Assembly (NCBI GenBank): GCA_026393275.1 | Contig: JAPLAM010000044.1 | Location: 23,059-87,058, forward strand | Length of the DNA: 64,000 bases | Direction: 5' to 3' | From: Arthrobacter sp. | GTDB taxonomy: Bacteria > Actinomycetota > Actinomycetes > Actinomycetales > Micrococcaceae | Shown: piece by piece, positions 1 to 8,507 of the stretch | How positions within the stretch are numbered: position 1 is the stretch's first letter | Layout of the letters: every line of letters starts with the position of its first letter | Program-made: the position numbers and the translations under genes | The notes under the pieces: generated by a model | Told to the model about the DNA's origin: nothing | Seen by the model: only the letters and a program-made list of their open reading frames with translations | Databases searched by the model: none

Positions 1-157
1 CCGTCCGCCCCAGCCGGGTGTCCAGTCCGCGGAAAACGTCCGCCATGCCGCCACGGCCGATCAGCTCACCCAGCTCATAACGCCCGCTGAGGACGCGCTG
101 GTTGCTCACCGGGCTGTTGTCCTCCCGGTGCGAAGGAGTGCGGGGCGATGTGGACAT
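1..157 (-). CDS. pknB: Serine/threonine protein kinase PknB, N-terminal fragment (runs off left edge)
   Basis: Only the first 52 codons lie in the window. The ATG is at 155-157, 6 nt after the pknA stop. After about 22 variable residues the translation gives a kinase N-lobe start with the glycine loop LIGRGGMADVFRG, which fits an actinobacterial Hanks-type kinase. In this gene order the last kinase is normally PknB, a membrane kinase with extracellular PASTA repeats that controls peptidoglycan synthesis and division; the PASTA part would lie outside the window. The name rests on synteny plus the glycine loop, since the catalytic residues are not visible. Confidence 0.85.
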   Translation of the reverse strand, partial: MSTSPRTPSHREDNSPVSNQRVLSGRYELGELIGRGGMADVFRGLDTRLGRT

Positions 158-163
158 GGTTGC

Positions 164-1978
164 CTACCCGGTAGTGCTTGGGCTGGTGGTGGGCGTTGGG
201 GTCAACGCCGGGGCGGCGGTGGCAAGGTGGTAGATCACCACGGAGCCGGCCGGTACCTGCTGGCCGGAGGCGGGCTCGGAGCTCACAAAAGTACCCGGCT
301 GCTGGTTTTTCCTACCGTCGACCGGGTCACCCTTTTGCCAGCGCAGGCCGGCACCCTGGATGGCCTGCTGGACGGCGGTTTCACTTGCGCCCTGCTCCAG
401 GGTAGGGACGGTACGCATGTCCGGTCCCTTGGAGTAGCTGACAGTGATGACGTCGCCGCGCTGGACGGGACCGGACGGGTTAATATCCAGGACCGTGTTC
501 GGCGCCGCAGGGTCGGCAACCGGGGCGCCTTTGACCTGCAGACCCATGCCGATGAGTTCGGTCCGGACGTCATTGAACGCGCGGCCCTTGTAGGCGTCTG
601 GAATCAGGTTGATGGCAGCCGGGGTGGACTGCGTGGGGGTGGGCGAACTGCTGGTGGGGCTGGCACTCGTGGTCGTGGGTGCCGCGCTCGTCGTGCTGGC
701 TTTGGCGCTGGAGCTGCTGACCGCCGGGGACGACGGAAACAGAATCCCGGCCTGCGAGAGGACGACTCCCACGAGCGCAAACAGTACCAACAGGATCAGG
801 GCGACCAGGGGCCAGGTCCACGGGCTGCGGCCCTTGCGCTGTGGTTCGTCCTCGGGCTCGTAGCCGTCGTAGTCCTCTTCCTCGTGGGTCCAGTTGCGCT
901 CGGCGGCCAGCGCATCTGCGCGGTCCAGGGCGTTCCGGGCGCCGTGGCCGCTCGCCGCGGCTGCCCCCGCCGCCATTCCGGCCGCGGCACCTGCGCCCGC
1001 CGCGCCGAGTACCGGCAGGGCCGACGTCGACTTGTCCTCCGCCGCGCTGGCGCCGATGACGCTGGTCGATGCGGTGGGAACATCAACGGGCGCGGTGACC
1101 GGGCCGGTGGCTGCCTCGAAGAGCAGCATGCCGGGCACGGCCGCGTGGGCGGCCGCAATATCGCCGTTGCGGATGGCGTCGGCCGCCTCGGCCAGTTTGA
1201 TCGCGTCGGCCGGACGGTTCTTGGGATCCTTGGCCAGCATCGACATCAGGAGGGCGCGGACCGGCCGGGGCAGGGTGTCCGGCAAGGGCGGCGGGGCGTC
1301 GTTGACCTGGGCCAGGGCGATCGCGATCTGGGATTCACCCGAGAAGGGGCGGTGCCCGGTGAGGCACTCGTAACCGATCACGCCGAGCGAGTAGATGTCG
1401 GAGGCGCCGGTTGCGGTCTGGCCGGTCGCCTGTTCCGGGGCGAGGTACTGGGCGGTGCCCATCACCTGGCCAGTCTGGGTCAGCGGAACCTGGTCCGCCA
1501 GCCGGGCGATGCCGAAGTCGGTAACCTTGACGCGGCCCTCGGGGGTGATGAGCAGGTTGCCGGGCTTGATGTCGCGGTGCACCAGGCCCTGGGCGTGGGC
1601 TACGGACAAGGCCCGAGCCGTCTGCGAAATCATCGACAAGGTGCGGTCCGGTGAGAGCACCTGCTCGTGCTCGATGATGCTGCTCAGCGGCTGGCCGGGC
1701 ACAAGCTCCATGACGAGGTAGGCGGATCCTTCCTCCTCGCCGTAATCAAAGACGTTGGCGATGCCCACATGGTTTAGCAGGGCGGTGTGCCGCGCCTCGG
1801 CTCGGAAGCGCTGCAGGAAGCCCGGATCACCGGTGTATTCCTCTTTGAGCACCTTGATGGCGACGATCCGGCCAAGGATCAGGTCCTTGGCTTTCCAGAC
1901 TTCCCCCATGCCTCCGATTGCAATGCGTGTGGTCAGCTGGAATCTGCCGCCGAGGGTGATTCCCGATGTAGGCCTCAC
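164..1978 (-). CDS. pknA: Serine/threonine protein kinase with PASTA domains (PknA position)
   Basis: 604 aa Hanks-type kinase. The kinase domain covers about residues 8-270, with glycine loop IAIGGMGEV, catalytic Lys42 (VAIK), HRDIKPGN at 134-141 and DFG at 154-156. An Ala-rich and acidic juxtamembrane stretch leads to one membrane helix (about 390-412), then a Ser/Thr/Pro stalk and two PASTA-like domains (about 455-518 and 523-586). It probably senses peptidoglycan fragments or lipid II outside and phosphorylates division and cell-wall proteins such as the FHA proteins encoded upstream. It overlaps pbpA by 4 nt (ATGA). Mycobacterial PknA lacks PASTA, so the tandem of this protein and PknB may give two PASTA kinases here. 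Confidence 0.95.
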   Translation of the reverse strand: MRPTSGITLGGRFQLTTRIAIGGMGEVWKAKDLILGRIVAIKVLKEEYTGDPGFLQRFRAEARHTALLNHVGIANVFDYGEEEGSAYLVMELVPGQPLSSIIEHEQVLSPDRTLSMISQTARALSVAHAQGLVHRDIKPGNLLITPEGRVKVTDFGIARLADQVPLTQTGQVMGTAQYLAPEQATGQTATGASDIYSLGVIGYECLTGHRPFSGESQIAIALAQVNDAPPPLPDTLPRPVRALLMSMLAKDPKNRPADAIKLAEAADAIRNGDIAAAHAAVPGMLLFEAATGPVTAPVDVPTASTSVIGASAAEDKSTSALPVLGAAGAGAAAGMAAGAAAASGHGARNALDRADALAAERNWTHEEEDYDGYEPEDEPQRKGRSPWTWPLVALILLVLFALVGVVLSQAGILFPSSPAVSSSSAKASTTSAAPTTTSASPTSSSPTPTQSTPAAINLIPDAYKGRAFNDVRTELIGMGLQVKGAPVADPAAPNTVLDINPSGPVQRGDVITVSYSKGPDMRTVPTLEQGASETAVQQAIQGAGLRWQKGDPVDGRKNQQPGTFVSSEPASGQQVPAGSVVIYHLATAAPALTPTPTTSPSTTG

Positions 1979-3432
1979 TTATTCAACACCGCCTCAAAAA
2001 TCTTCTTCGCGTTCGGACTGGTTAGCTGTGCGCCGGTGGTGATGTTCACGCCTTGCATGACGATCGTGACAGCCACTTGCGGGTCATTGGCCGGGGCGAA
2101 CCCGGTAAACCATGAGTTGTTCAGGCCATTGCCGAGCTCGGCCGTGCCGGTCTTTCCCGCGACCTGGACGCCCGGAACGCCGGCTGCGCGGGCGATGCCG
2201 TCACTGACCACACTGGTCATCCACTCGGTGATCTGCCGGGAGATTTCCGGGGTGGTGGAGGTCCGGAGCGTCTCGGGCTTCGGTTCGTTGATGATCCGCA
2301 GATCAGGGGACCGCAGGGTCTTGATCAGGTTGGGTTTCATCTGGATGCCGCCGTTGGCTATGGCCGAGGTCATCTGGTTGATCTGCAGCGGCGTGGCCCG
2401 GACGTCGCGCTGGCCGATGGCCGACTGGGCCAGGCCGGCAGCGTCCAACGGATCACTCGGGAAGACGCTGTTGGCCGACTCAAGCTTGAGCTGGTCGCCG
2501 AAGTCCTGCCCGAAGCCGAACTTCGCGGCCTGGTCGCCGATTGCCTTCTGCCCCAGGTCGAGGGCGATGCTGGCGAACGGGGTGTTGCAGGACTGCTGCA
2601 GGGCGAAGGCGAACGTGGCGGTATCCCGGGTGTAGCAATTTCCACCGGCGTAGTTCGGCAGCTTGTACTGGATGCCCGGGAACGGTAGCTCGGCCGGGTT
2701 GGGCAGCACACTGTCTTTGTTGTACTTGCCGGAACCCAGGGCCGCCGCCGTGTCGACGATCTTGAAGACGGACCCCGGCGCCAGCAGCGCGCCGGTGGGG
2801 CCGCTGACGGACTGGTTCAGGTTGATGCCGGGGATCTTGTTCAGCGCGGTGATGTTGGCGGCTTCGGCGTCGGGATCCTGGGTGGCAACCAGATTGGGGT
2901 CATAGGAGGGCTTGGAAACCATCGCCAGGATCGCGCCGGTCTTCGGGTTGCTTACGACGATAGCTCCGCGCTGGCCCTCCGGAATGAGGTCGTAGGCGAG
3001 TTTCTGGATTTTCGGGTCCAGGGTCAGCTCCACGGACGCGCCCTTGGGCTGGTTGCCCAGGAACAGCTGGCCCACGCGGTCCAGGAACAGCTGGTCGGAG
3101 CTGCCGGCCAGCTGCTCGTTCATCGCCAGTTCCATGCCGGTCAGGCCGTAGTTCTTGGAGAAGTATCCGGTGACTCCTGCGTACAGCTCCGGCTGGGTGT
3201 AGCTGCGCTGGAACTGGCAGCTTTCACTGCCCGGCACGGATTGCGCCACGGGGGTGCCGCCGACGATGATGGCGCCGCGGTCATTGCAGTAGTTCTGTAT
3301 GAGGGTGCGGGTGTTCCAGGTGTTGGCTTTGAGTTCGTCCGCGCCGACCACCTGGACGTAGCTGAGCGCGCCGAAGATCAGCGCGAACATGGCGATCGCA
3401 GCGATCCAGGAATTACGAATGGCCTGGTTCAC
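1975..3432 (-). CDS. pbpA: Penicillin-binding protein 2 / PbpA (class B transpeptidase)
   Basis: 485 aa. One N-terminal membrane anchor (about residues 8-28) precedes a dimerisation region and a transpeptidase domain. The active-site motifs are all present: SVFK (Ser221), SCN (281-283) and KTG (427-429). It cross-links peptidoglycan outside the membrane and is the expected partner of the RodA/FtsW-type polymerase encoded immediately upstream, with which it shares a 4-nt overlap; it overlaps pknA in the same way at its 3' end. No PASTA domain is visible, as is usual for actinobacterial PbpA. The complete motif set and synteny make the call secure. Confidence 0.96.
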   Translation of the reverse strand: MNQAIRNSWIAAIAMFALIFGALSYVQVVGADELKANTWNTRTLIQNYCNDRGAIIVGGTPVAQSVPGSESCQFQRSYTQPELYAGVTGYFSKNYGLTGMELAMNEQLAGSSDQLFLDRVGQLFLGNQPKGASVELTLDPKIQKLAYDLIPEGQRGAIVVSNPKTGAILAMVSKPSYDPNLVATQDPDAEAANITALNKIPGINLNQSVSGPTGALLAPGSVFKIVDTAAALGSGKYNKDSVLPNPAELPFPGIQYKLPNYAGGNCYTRDTATFAFALQQSCNTPFASIALDLGQKAIGDQAAKFGFGQDFGDQLKLESANSVFPSDPLDAAGLAQSAIGQRDVRATPLQINQMTSAIANGGIQMKPNLIKTLRSPDLRIINEPKPETLRTSTTPEISRQITEWMTSVVSDGIARAAGVPGVQVAGKTGTAELGNGLNNSWFTGFAPANDPQVAVTIVMQGVNITTGAQLTSPNAKKIFEAVLNK

Positions 3433-4883
3433 AGGTGTTTCACCGCCTCGGTGGGAGCGTCTGTACTGGCGCCGCTGCGGGCCGGCGTGGTGGCCGGCTT
3501 CGGCGGCAGGACAGGGGTCGTTTCCTGCGCGTCAGGGTCCTTGCCCGGCGGCAGCGGGGTGGTGTCTACGGGCCCGCGGGCGGTGTGCGAGATCATTAGC
3601 AGCAGGCCGACGATGATCCAGTTCGCGAGCAGGGAGGACCCGCCGGCGGCGAGGAACGGCGTCGTCAGTCCGGTCAGCGGGATCAGGCGCGTGACGCCGC
3701 CGATCACCACGAAGCATTGGAGCGCGACGGCGAAGGACAACCCGGTGGCGAGCAGCTTGCCGAACCCGTCGCGGGTGCCAAGCGCCGCCCGGAAGCCGCG
3801 GGTGAACAGCAACAGGTACATGAGCACGATCGCGAAGATGCCGATCAGCCCCAGCTCTTCGCCGAAGGAGGCGACGATCATGTCGCTGTTGGCGAAGGGG
3901 ACGAGATTGGGGCGGCCCTGGCCCAGGCCAGTGCCGACGAGGCCGCCGTTGGCCATGCCGAAGAGTCCCTGGACGATTTGCCGGCTGCCGCCGAATTCCC
4001 GCCCGTAGACCTCGGCAGTGAAGGCGTTGATCCAGCCGTCGATCCGGAGTGCCACGTGCGAGAAGACTTTGGCGGCAGCGAAGCCGCCGGCGGCCATCAG
4101 GACGACGCCGATGATCACCCAGCTGATGCGGCTGGTGGCGACGTAGATCATTACGAGGAACAGGCCGAAGAACAGGATGGACGTTCCGAGGTCGCGCTGG
4201 AAGATGAGCACACCGATGCTCACCAGCCAGGCCGCGATCATGGGACCAAGGTCCTTGAACCGGGGGAACTGGACGGGCCCGATCTTGCGGCCGGCGAGCA
4301 GGATCAGGTCCCGGTTGGAGGAAAGGTAGCCGGCGAAGAAGATGGCAAGCGTGACCTTCGCGAGCTCGCCGGGTTGGAAGGTCATGGACCCGAGTTTGAT
4401 CCAGACGCTGGCACCCAGTACCTCGCCCGCCGAGATCCCGGGAACCAGCGGCAGGATCAGCAGCACGGCGCTGACCACGAGCGAAATGTAGGTGAAGCGG
4501 CGCAGGATCCGGTGGTCTTTCAGGAACCAGATCACGGCGATGGACACCGCCATGGCGACGAGCGTCCAGCGCAGCTGGTTGTTCCCGGTGTCCTCCCCGA
4601 CGCGGTCCAGGCGGTGGATCATGGCCAGGCCGAGGCCGTTCAGGGCCACCACCAGGGGAAGTATTACCGGGTCGGCATATTTAGCGCGAATCCGCAGCAC
4701 CACATGGAAGGCCAGCGCAGCGGCTGCCAAGAGTCCGGACTGGAACCAGAAATCGGTGTCAAAGGCCTTCTGCCGGTCGACGCCGACAAGCGCCTGGGCT
4801 CCGATGCCGACCGCGAGGGCCAGGATCAGAAGGACCAGCTCTGCATTGCGGCGCGACTTGGGCACGGGCTCTATCGCCGTCAT
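3429..4883 (-). CDS. rodA: RodA/FtsW family peptidoglycan glycosyltransferase
   Basis: 484 aa polytopic SEDS protein with about ten to twelve hydrophobic helices. Family-typical stretches include GASVWIKLGSMTFQPGELAK in the middle and EELGLIG followed by RLIPLTGLTTPFLAAGGSS near the C-terminus. SEDS proteins polymerise lipid II into glycan strands together with a class B PBP; here pbpA follows directly. The gene overlaps both pstP (upstream) and pbpA (downstream) by 4 nt. The C-terminal tail of about 45 residues is Pro/Thr/Ala-rich and cytoplasmic or disordered. FtsW versus RodA cannot be told from sequence alone, but in this cluster the gene is conventionally rodA. Confidence 0.95.
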   Translation of the reverse strand: MTAIEPVPKSRRNAELVLLILALAVGIGAQALVGVDRQKAFDTDFWFQSGLLAAAALAFHVVLRIRAKYADPVILPLVVALNGLGLAMIHRLDRVGEDTGNNQLRWTLVAMAVSIAVIWFLKDHRILRRFTYISLVVSAVLLILPLVPGISAGEVLGASVWIKLGSMTFQPGELAKVTLAIFFAGYLSSNRDLILLAGRKIGPVQFPRFKDLGPMIAAWLVSIGVLIFQRDLGTSILFFGLFLVMIYVATSRISWVIIGVVLMAAGGFAAAKVFSHVALRIDGWINAFTAEVYGREFGGSRQIVQGLFGMANGGLVGTGLGQGRPNLVPFANSDMIVASFGEELGLIGIFAIVLMYLLLFTRGFRAALGTRDGFGKLLATGLSFAVALQCFVVIGGVTRLIPLTGLTTPFLAAGGSSLLANWIIVGLLLMISHTARGPVDTTPLPPGKDPDAQETTPVLPPKPATTPARSGASTDAPTEAVKHL

Positions 4884-6607
4884 TTGCCCACCCCACAGCT
4901 AGTCGGCGACGGCGACGCGGAGGGCGCGGCGGTGGTCGGGGCGGGTGCGGCCGCGCTGGCGCTGGCGCTGGCGCTGCCGCTGGCGGTCGGCGAGGGCGAC
5001 GGCGTCAGGCACTCGTCGGCGGGCGCCGTCGTGCCGGTCCGCTCCAGGTTCTTTACGATCCGCTGGGCGTCATACAGGTCCCGCGCGGGAACCGTCTGGC
5101 GCACCCGCTGCTGCGAGAACTCTGGCAGGTCAGACATGCGGATATCGGTCACCGTTTCGAGGGTGGAAAGCGGAATGGGGCCCAGGCGCTGGGAGACCCC
5201 GTTGAAGATGGCAACGTGCTGGTCCTGTTCGCCGATGTAGTACCGGGTCTGGGTCCAGGCGTAGCCCAGCCACAGTCCGATGCCGAGTAAGGCGACGATA
5301 GCCGCGGCGATGGAAACCGTCAGCCAGCGCCGTCGTTTGGCCGGAGGCTTGTACTCCTCGGCCTCTTCCCCGGCCGGGTCCGCCTTGTGTGTCAGCACCG
5401 TGGCGGCGCGGCGCGCCACCGTCCGGCCGGCGATGGACGGAATCGAGCCGGATGCCGCGGCGGTGGCCGCCGCGCCCACGAGCTCGTGGGGGCGGGTGGA
5501 GAGTTCCTCACGCAGGACTTCGGCGGACAGGTGCTCGCCGAGATGCGGATCGGTGGACAGCTGGGGCTCCTGCGGCTGGGGTTCCTTGGCCGCATCCGGG
5601 GCGCCAGCCGGGGACTTATCGGATTTTTCGGTGCGGGCGTCCGCGGCGCCCTCGCCGGACTCGCTGGCATACGTGCTGCCGGAGTCTTCGGTGCTGCCGC
5701 CCTGCGGGGTGGCCGGGGTGTCCGGGTCTGCCACGGCTGCGGGGGCGGGGACTGTCGCGGAGACAGTCGCCGGTGCCGGTGCTTGTGCTGATACCGGGAC
5801 GACCTCGACGGCGGCGGTGCTTACGTCGTCGGGCGCCTGTTCCGCAATGTCGACCATTACGACGGTCACGTTGTCCGGTGCGCCGGCCTCGAGGGTGAGA
5901 TCAACGAGCGTCTCGGCGCACTCGCGAAGGTCTTTCGTCTCCCGGACGGAGCGTTCCACGACGTGCCCGGCGACGTAGTTCAGGCCATCGGAGCAGAGCA
6001 GCCAGCGTTCCCCGGGTTCGACGTCGAGGACGTCCAGGTCGAGTTCGGGGCTGGCGTCGACGTCGCCGAGGACGCGCATCAGGACGTTCTTGTGCGGATG
6101 CGTCTCGGCTTCTTCGGGGCGCAGCCGGCCCTCGTCGATGAGCCGCTGGACGAAGGTGTGGTCCACGCTGACTTGTTCGAACTTGCCGTTGCGGAGCCGG
6201 TAGGCGCGCGAATCACCAATATGCGCGAAGTGGAGTTTGCCCCCGGCCAGCAGCAGGGCGGTGACGGTGGTCCCCATCCCGGCCAGTTTCGGATTAATGT
6301 GGACCAGCTCGGAGAGCAGCGAATTGGCGGTCTGGATTTCGTCGGCCAGGACGGTGTCCGCTTCGCCGCCTTCGTAGTCATCGCGGTCCAGATGAAGCAT
6401 GTCCAGCACGGTGGCGGCCGAGGCCACGTCACCGCCGGCGTGCCCGCCCATGCCGTCCGCTACCACGGCGAGGTGGCGGCCCACGTAGGCCGAGTCGTCA
6501 TTCTTGGACCGCACGCGGCCGACGTCGGACCGCGCGGCATAACGCATGATGAGCGGCCGCTTCGGGGCAGTTCCTGCCTGGTCTGCGGGGGTTTCGGGGG
6601 CAGCCAT
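4880..6607 (-). CDS. pstP: PP2C-type serine/threonine phosphatase PstP
   Basis: 575 aa. The N-terminal 250 residues form a PPM/PP2C domain with RSKNDD, DGMGGHAGGD (from Asp51), GDSRAY and APDNVTVVMVD, which carry the metal-binding aspartates. A long Pro/Ala/Glu-rich linker, one membrane helix (about residues 430-452) and an extracellular tail ending in a low-complexity Ala/Ser/Pro stretch follow. PstP removes phosphates from PknA/PknB and their substrates and is the only Ser/Thr phosphatase in this cluster. It ends in a 4-nt overlap with rodA and starts 2 nt after fhaB. The linker is longer than in mycobacterial PstP. Confidence 0.96.
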   Translation of the reverse strand: MAAPETPADQAGTAPKRPLIMRYAARSDVGRVRSKNDDSAYVGRHLAVVADGMGGHAGGDVASAATVLDMLHLDRDDYEGGEADTVLADEIQTANSLLSELVHINPKLAGMGTTVTALLLAGGKLHFAHIGDSRAYRLRNGKFEQVSVDHTFVQRLIDEGRLRPEEAETHPHKNVLMRVLGDVDASPELDLDVLDVEPGERWLLCSDGLNYVAGHVVERSVRETKDLRECAETLVDLTLEAGAPDNVTVVMVDIAEQAPDDVSTAAVEVVPVSAQAPAPATVSATVPAPAAVADPDTPATPQGGSTEDSGSTYASESGEGAADARTEKSDKSPAGAPDAAKEPQPQEPQLSTDPHLGEHLSAEVLREELSTRPHELVGAAATAAASGSIPSIAGRTVARRAATVLTHKADPAGEEAEEYKPPAKRRRWLTVSIAAAIVALLGIGLWLGYAWTQTRYYIGEQDQHVAIFNGVSQRLGPIPLSTLETVTDIRMSDLPEFSQQRVRQTVPARDLYDAQRIVKNLERTGTTAPADECLTPSPSPTASGSASASASAAAPAPTTAAPSASPSPTSCGVGK

Positions 6608-6609
6608 GG

Positions 6610-7092
6610 CTACGGCCTCAATTCAATGACCGTCTTGCCGATTCGCACGGGGACTCCCAGCTCCACCGGCAGGGCCCGGGTCAGCTGCTGATCTGCCAGG
6701 TAGGTGCCGTTGGTGGAACCGAGGTCTTCGATGAACCAGCGGCTGCCCTGCGGGAACAGGCGTGCATGCCGGCCGGAGGCGTAGTCGTCCTCCAGAACCA
6801 GGGTGGCTTCCTGTGCCCGGCCCAGCAGGATGGGGCTCGCGGCCAGCGGAAGCGTGGTGCCCTTAAGTGGCCCCTCGGTGACGACGAGTTCGCGGGCCTG
6901 CTGCTTCACCGGGGCCGGGGCGGGCTCGGCCAGCCCAGGGTTCCTGCGAACCTGGCGCGCGGTGGGGGCACCTGCGGCGGCCTTGCGGCCGATCATGAGG
7001 TCGCGGCGCATGGCCGAGACAATGCTGAAGATGAGCACCCAGAGCAGGATCAGGAATCCGAAGCGCAGGGCGGTGATGGTCAGTTCACTCAC
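6610..7092 (-). CDS. fhaB: FHA domain protein FhaB/FipA-like, membrane-anchored
   Basis: 160 aa with a GTG start that overlaps the end of fhaA by 4 nt. An N-terminal hydrophobic helix (about residues 8-27) anchors it. The C-terminal half (about 88-155) is a forkhead-associated domain with the phosphothreonine-binding residues in GRAQEATLVLEDDYASGRH and DLGSTNGTY. FHA proteins of this cluster are phosphorylated by PknA/PknB and recruit phosphorylated division proteins. Length and position match the FhaB (FipA) member. Confidence 0.93.
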   Translation of the reverse strand: MSELTITALRFGFLILLWVLIFSIVSAMRRDLMIGRKAAAGAPTARQVRRNPGLAEPAPAPVKQQARELVVTEGPLKGTTLPLAASPILLGRAQEATLVLEDDYASGRHARLFPQGSRWFIEDLGSTNGTYLADQQLTRALPVELGVPVRIGKTVIELRP

Positions 7093-7832
7093 GGGCGGCC
7101 GCCGGGGTTGGCGGGCAGAAGGCGGAAGATAATTTTGGTCCGTCCCATCGTGATCGTGGAGCCGTCGGTGAGTTCCGTACTGCCCACAACTTTGTGGCCG
7201 TTCACGTAGCTGCCGTTCGTTGAGCCCAGATCTATGGCCTGTGCGGTGCCTTGGCCGGTTTGGATTTCCAGGTGACGGCGGGACACCCCCGTGTCGTCGA
7301 TCAGGATGTCCGCTTCGGAGGAGCGGCCCAGGACAACCGAGGGAGCATTAAGCGAATAGCGCTGGCCGTCAATGTCCAGGACGGGCTGCAGCCGGCCGGG
7401 CTGCCGGGTAGGGGCTGCCGGCATCGCTCCCCGGGCTCCGGGTTGCGCCGGGGCGCCACCGGCCTTTTCGGTCCGGGACTTGATTTCAAAATCGCCCGCA
7501 CGGCGGTCTTCGTCGCGGCGGAAGCTGATGCGCACCGGGCCTTGGAGGGTGTACCCCTGACTGCGGACGTGGTTGATAACGACGTCGCACAGCTCCTCCG
7601 CGAGTGGTGTGCCCCATTCCTGGGCCCGCTGGAAATCATCGCCGCTAAGCAGGACATCGAAGACGTTGGGAGCCAGGGTGCGTCCCGCGGCGACGGTGAG
7701 GGCCTTGTTGTCCACCTCCCGGCGGAGGTGGCTGGCAATCTCGACCGGCTCAACCTGGGCGCGGGAACCGGTGGAGAAGACTCCGCGGACGGCCTTTTCG
7801 ATGCCGCGCTCGACTTTGTCCAGCAAGCCCAT
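7089..7832 (-). CDS. fhaA: FhaA: DUF3662 plus FHA domain protein
   Basis: 247 aa, the first gene of the minus-strand cluster. The start MGLLDKVERGIEKAVRGVF is the standard DUF3662 N-terminus (residues about 1-120), followed by a flexible Gly/Pro/Ala linker and a C-terminal FHA domain (about 165-235; VVLGRSSEADILIDD, SRRHLEI, LGSTNGSYVNG). In mycobacteria FhaA binds the phosphorylated pseudokinase domain of the lipid II flippase MviN and restrains peptidoglycan synthesis. A strong ribosome site (GGAAAGGAGAAGG) precedes the ATG. It is shorter than M. tuberculosis FhaA, mainly in the linker. Confidence 0.93.
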   Translation of the reverse strand: MGLLDKVERGIEKAVRGVFSTGSRAQVEPVEIASHLRREVDNKALTVAAGRTLAPNVFDVLLSGDDFQRAQEWGTPLAEELCDVVINHVRSQGYTLQGPVRISFRRDEDRRAGDFEIKSRTEKAGGAPAQPGARGAMPAAPTRQPGRLQPVLDIDGQRYSLNAPSVVLGRSSEADILIDDTGVSRRHLEIQTGQGTAQAIDLGSTNGSYVNGHKVVGSTELTDGSTITMGRTKIIFRLLPANPGGRP

Positions 7833-8264
7833 GGTCCTTCTCCTTTCCTGACGGCTGCGGGGCAGCGTTTGTTCGGGAACTCGGTTTCCAGCATTTGCGG
7901 GAGTCCGCCATATTCGGGCACTCCTAGATCAGATACTACTGGGCAAGGCTGGGAATGGCCTTAATGAGGCCCGCCGCCCTGGCCGGGAAAAATGTCCCCG
8001 GGCTGCTCTGACCTGCGTGGATGTCCCGCGGACGCTGCCGTCGGAACGGGAGCAGCCGGCGGCCGCCGCGGCTGCCACCTGTGGGCGCAGGGGAGGCGGC
8101 GTGGGACGTCGCGGAGCGCCGCATATGGCGCCTGGCGGTGGGCTCTCTGGGGCCCTCGAGTCCTCGATTGGTGTTTTCCCGCAGTTGTCCGTTATGCTTG
8201 ATCTCGCTGCTTTTACGAGGTTGGCGGGCCGGGAATCGGGCCCCAGCCAGGTGAAAGAAGTTGC
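7833..8264. other. Intergenic region between fhaA and tRNA-Leu
   Basis: About 430 bp without a credible gene. It must contain the promoter of the minus-strand fhaA cluster; a minus-strand TAGTAT hexamer (plus-strand ATACTA near 7930) is a possible -10, but no matching -35 is clear. The central part (about 8030-8150) is very GC-rich, with short GC-only inverted repeats. Long open frames cross the region on both strands but have no ribosome sites and look like GC-bias artefacts. Confidence 0.4.
8168..8198 (+). promoter_or_regulatory. Possible promoter of tRNA-Leu
   Basis: TTGGTG at 8168-8173 and TATGCT at 8193-8198 fit a sigma-70-like pair (TANNNT -10), but the 19-nt spacer is long. It would start transcription about 60 nt before the tRNA. 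Weak call from hexamers only. Confidence 0.3.
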
Positions 8265-8347
8265 GCGCGAGTGGCGGAACGGCAGACGCGCTGGCTTCAG
8301 GTGCCAGTGTCCGAAAGGGCGTGGGGGTTCAAATCCCCCCTCGCGCA
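8265..8347 (+). tRNA. tRNA-Leu (anticodon CAG)
   Basis: An 83-nt class II tRNA. The acceptor stem GCGCGAG/CTCGCGC pairs completely, with discriminator A at 8347. The anticodon stem CTGGC/GCCAG encloses loop TTCAGGT, giving anticodon CAG (reads CUG, the main leucine codon in high-GC genomes). A long variable arm precedes the T arm GGGGGTTCAAATCCCCC. CCA is not encoded. Confidence 0.97.
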
Positions 8348-8353
8348 CGCATC

Positions 8354-8393
8354 AGAACCCCGGGAAATCGTTGATTTCCCGGGGTTCTTTTTT
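8354..8393 (+). terminator. Rho-independent terminator after tRNA-Leu
   Basis: A perfect 15-bp stem (AGAACCCCGGGAAAT at 8354-8368 pairing with 8374-8388) with a 5-nt loop is followed by a run of six T. It begins 7 nt after the tRNA. Confidence 0.95.
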
Positions 8394-8507
8394 GTGTCCC
8401 GGAGGGTCGCCGCGTTGGCGCCCGCCCGCGCTCTGTACTCTGAGGTCCGGCGGCGTGCCTACGCCTGAGCCACTGCGGGCGAGTCTGCCCCTGGACCTGG
8501 AGGAACC

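Noticed and set aside
3717..5240. Plus-strand frame (507 codons) opposite rodA and pstP
   Set aside because: Highly charged, low-complexity translation with no signal, opposite certain genes.
7929..8348. Minus-strand frame across the tRNA and its upstream region
   Set aside because: It crosses the whole tRNA-Leu gene, has no ribosome site and gives a Pro/Arg-rich translation without motifs.
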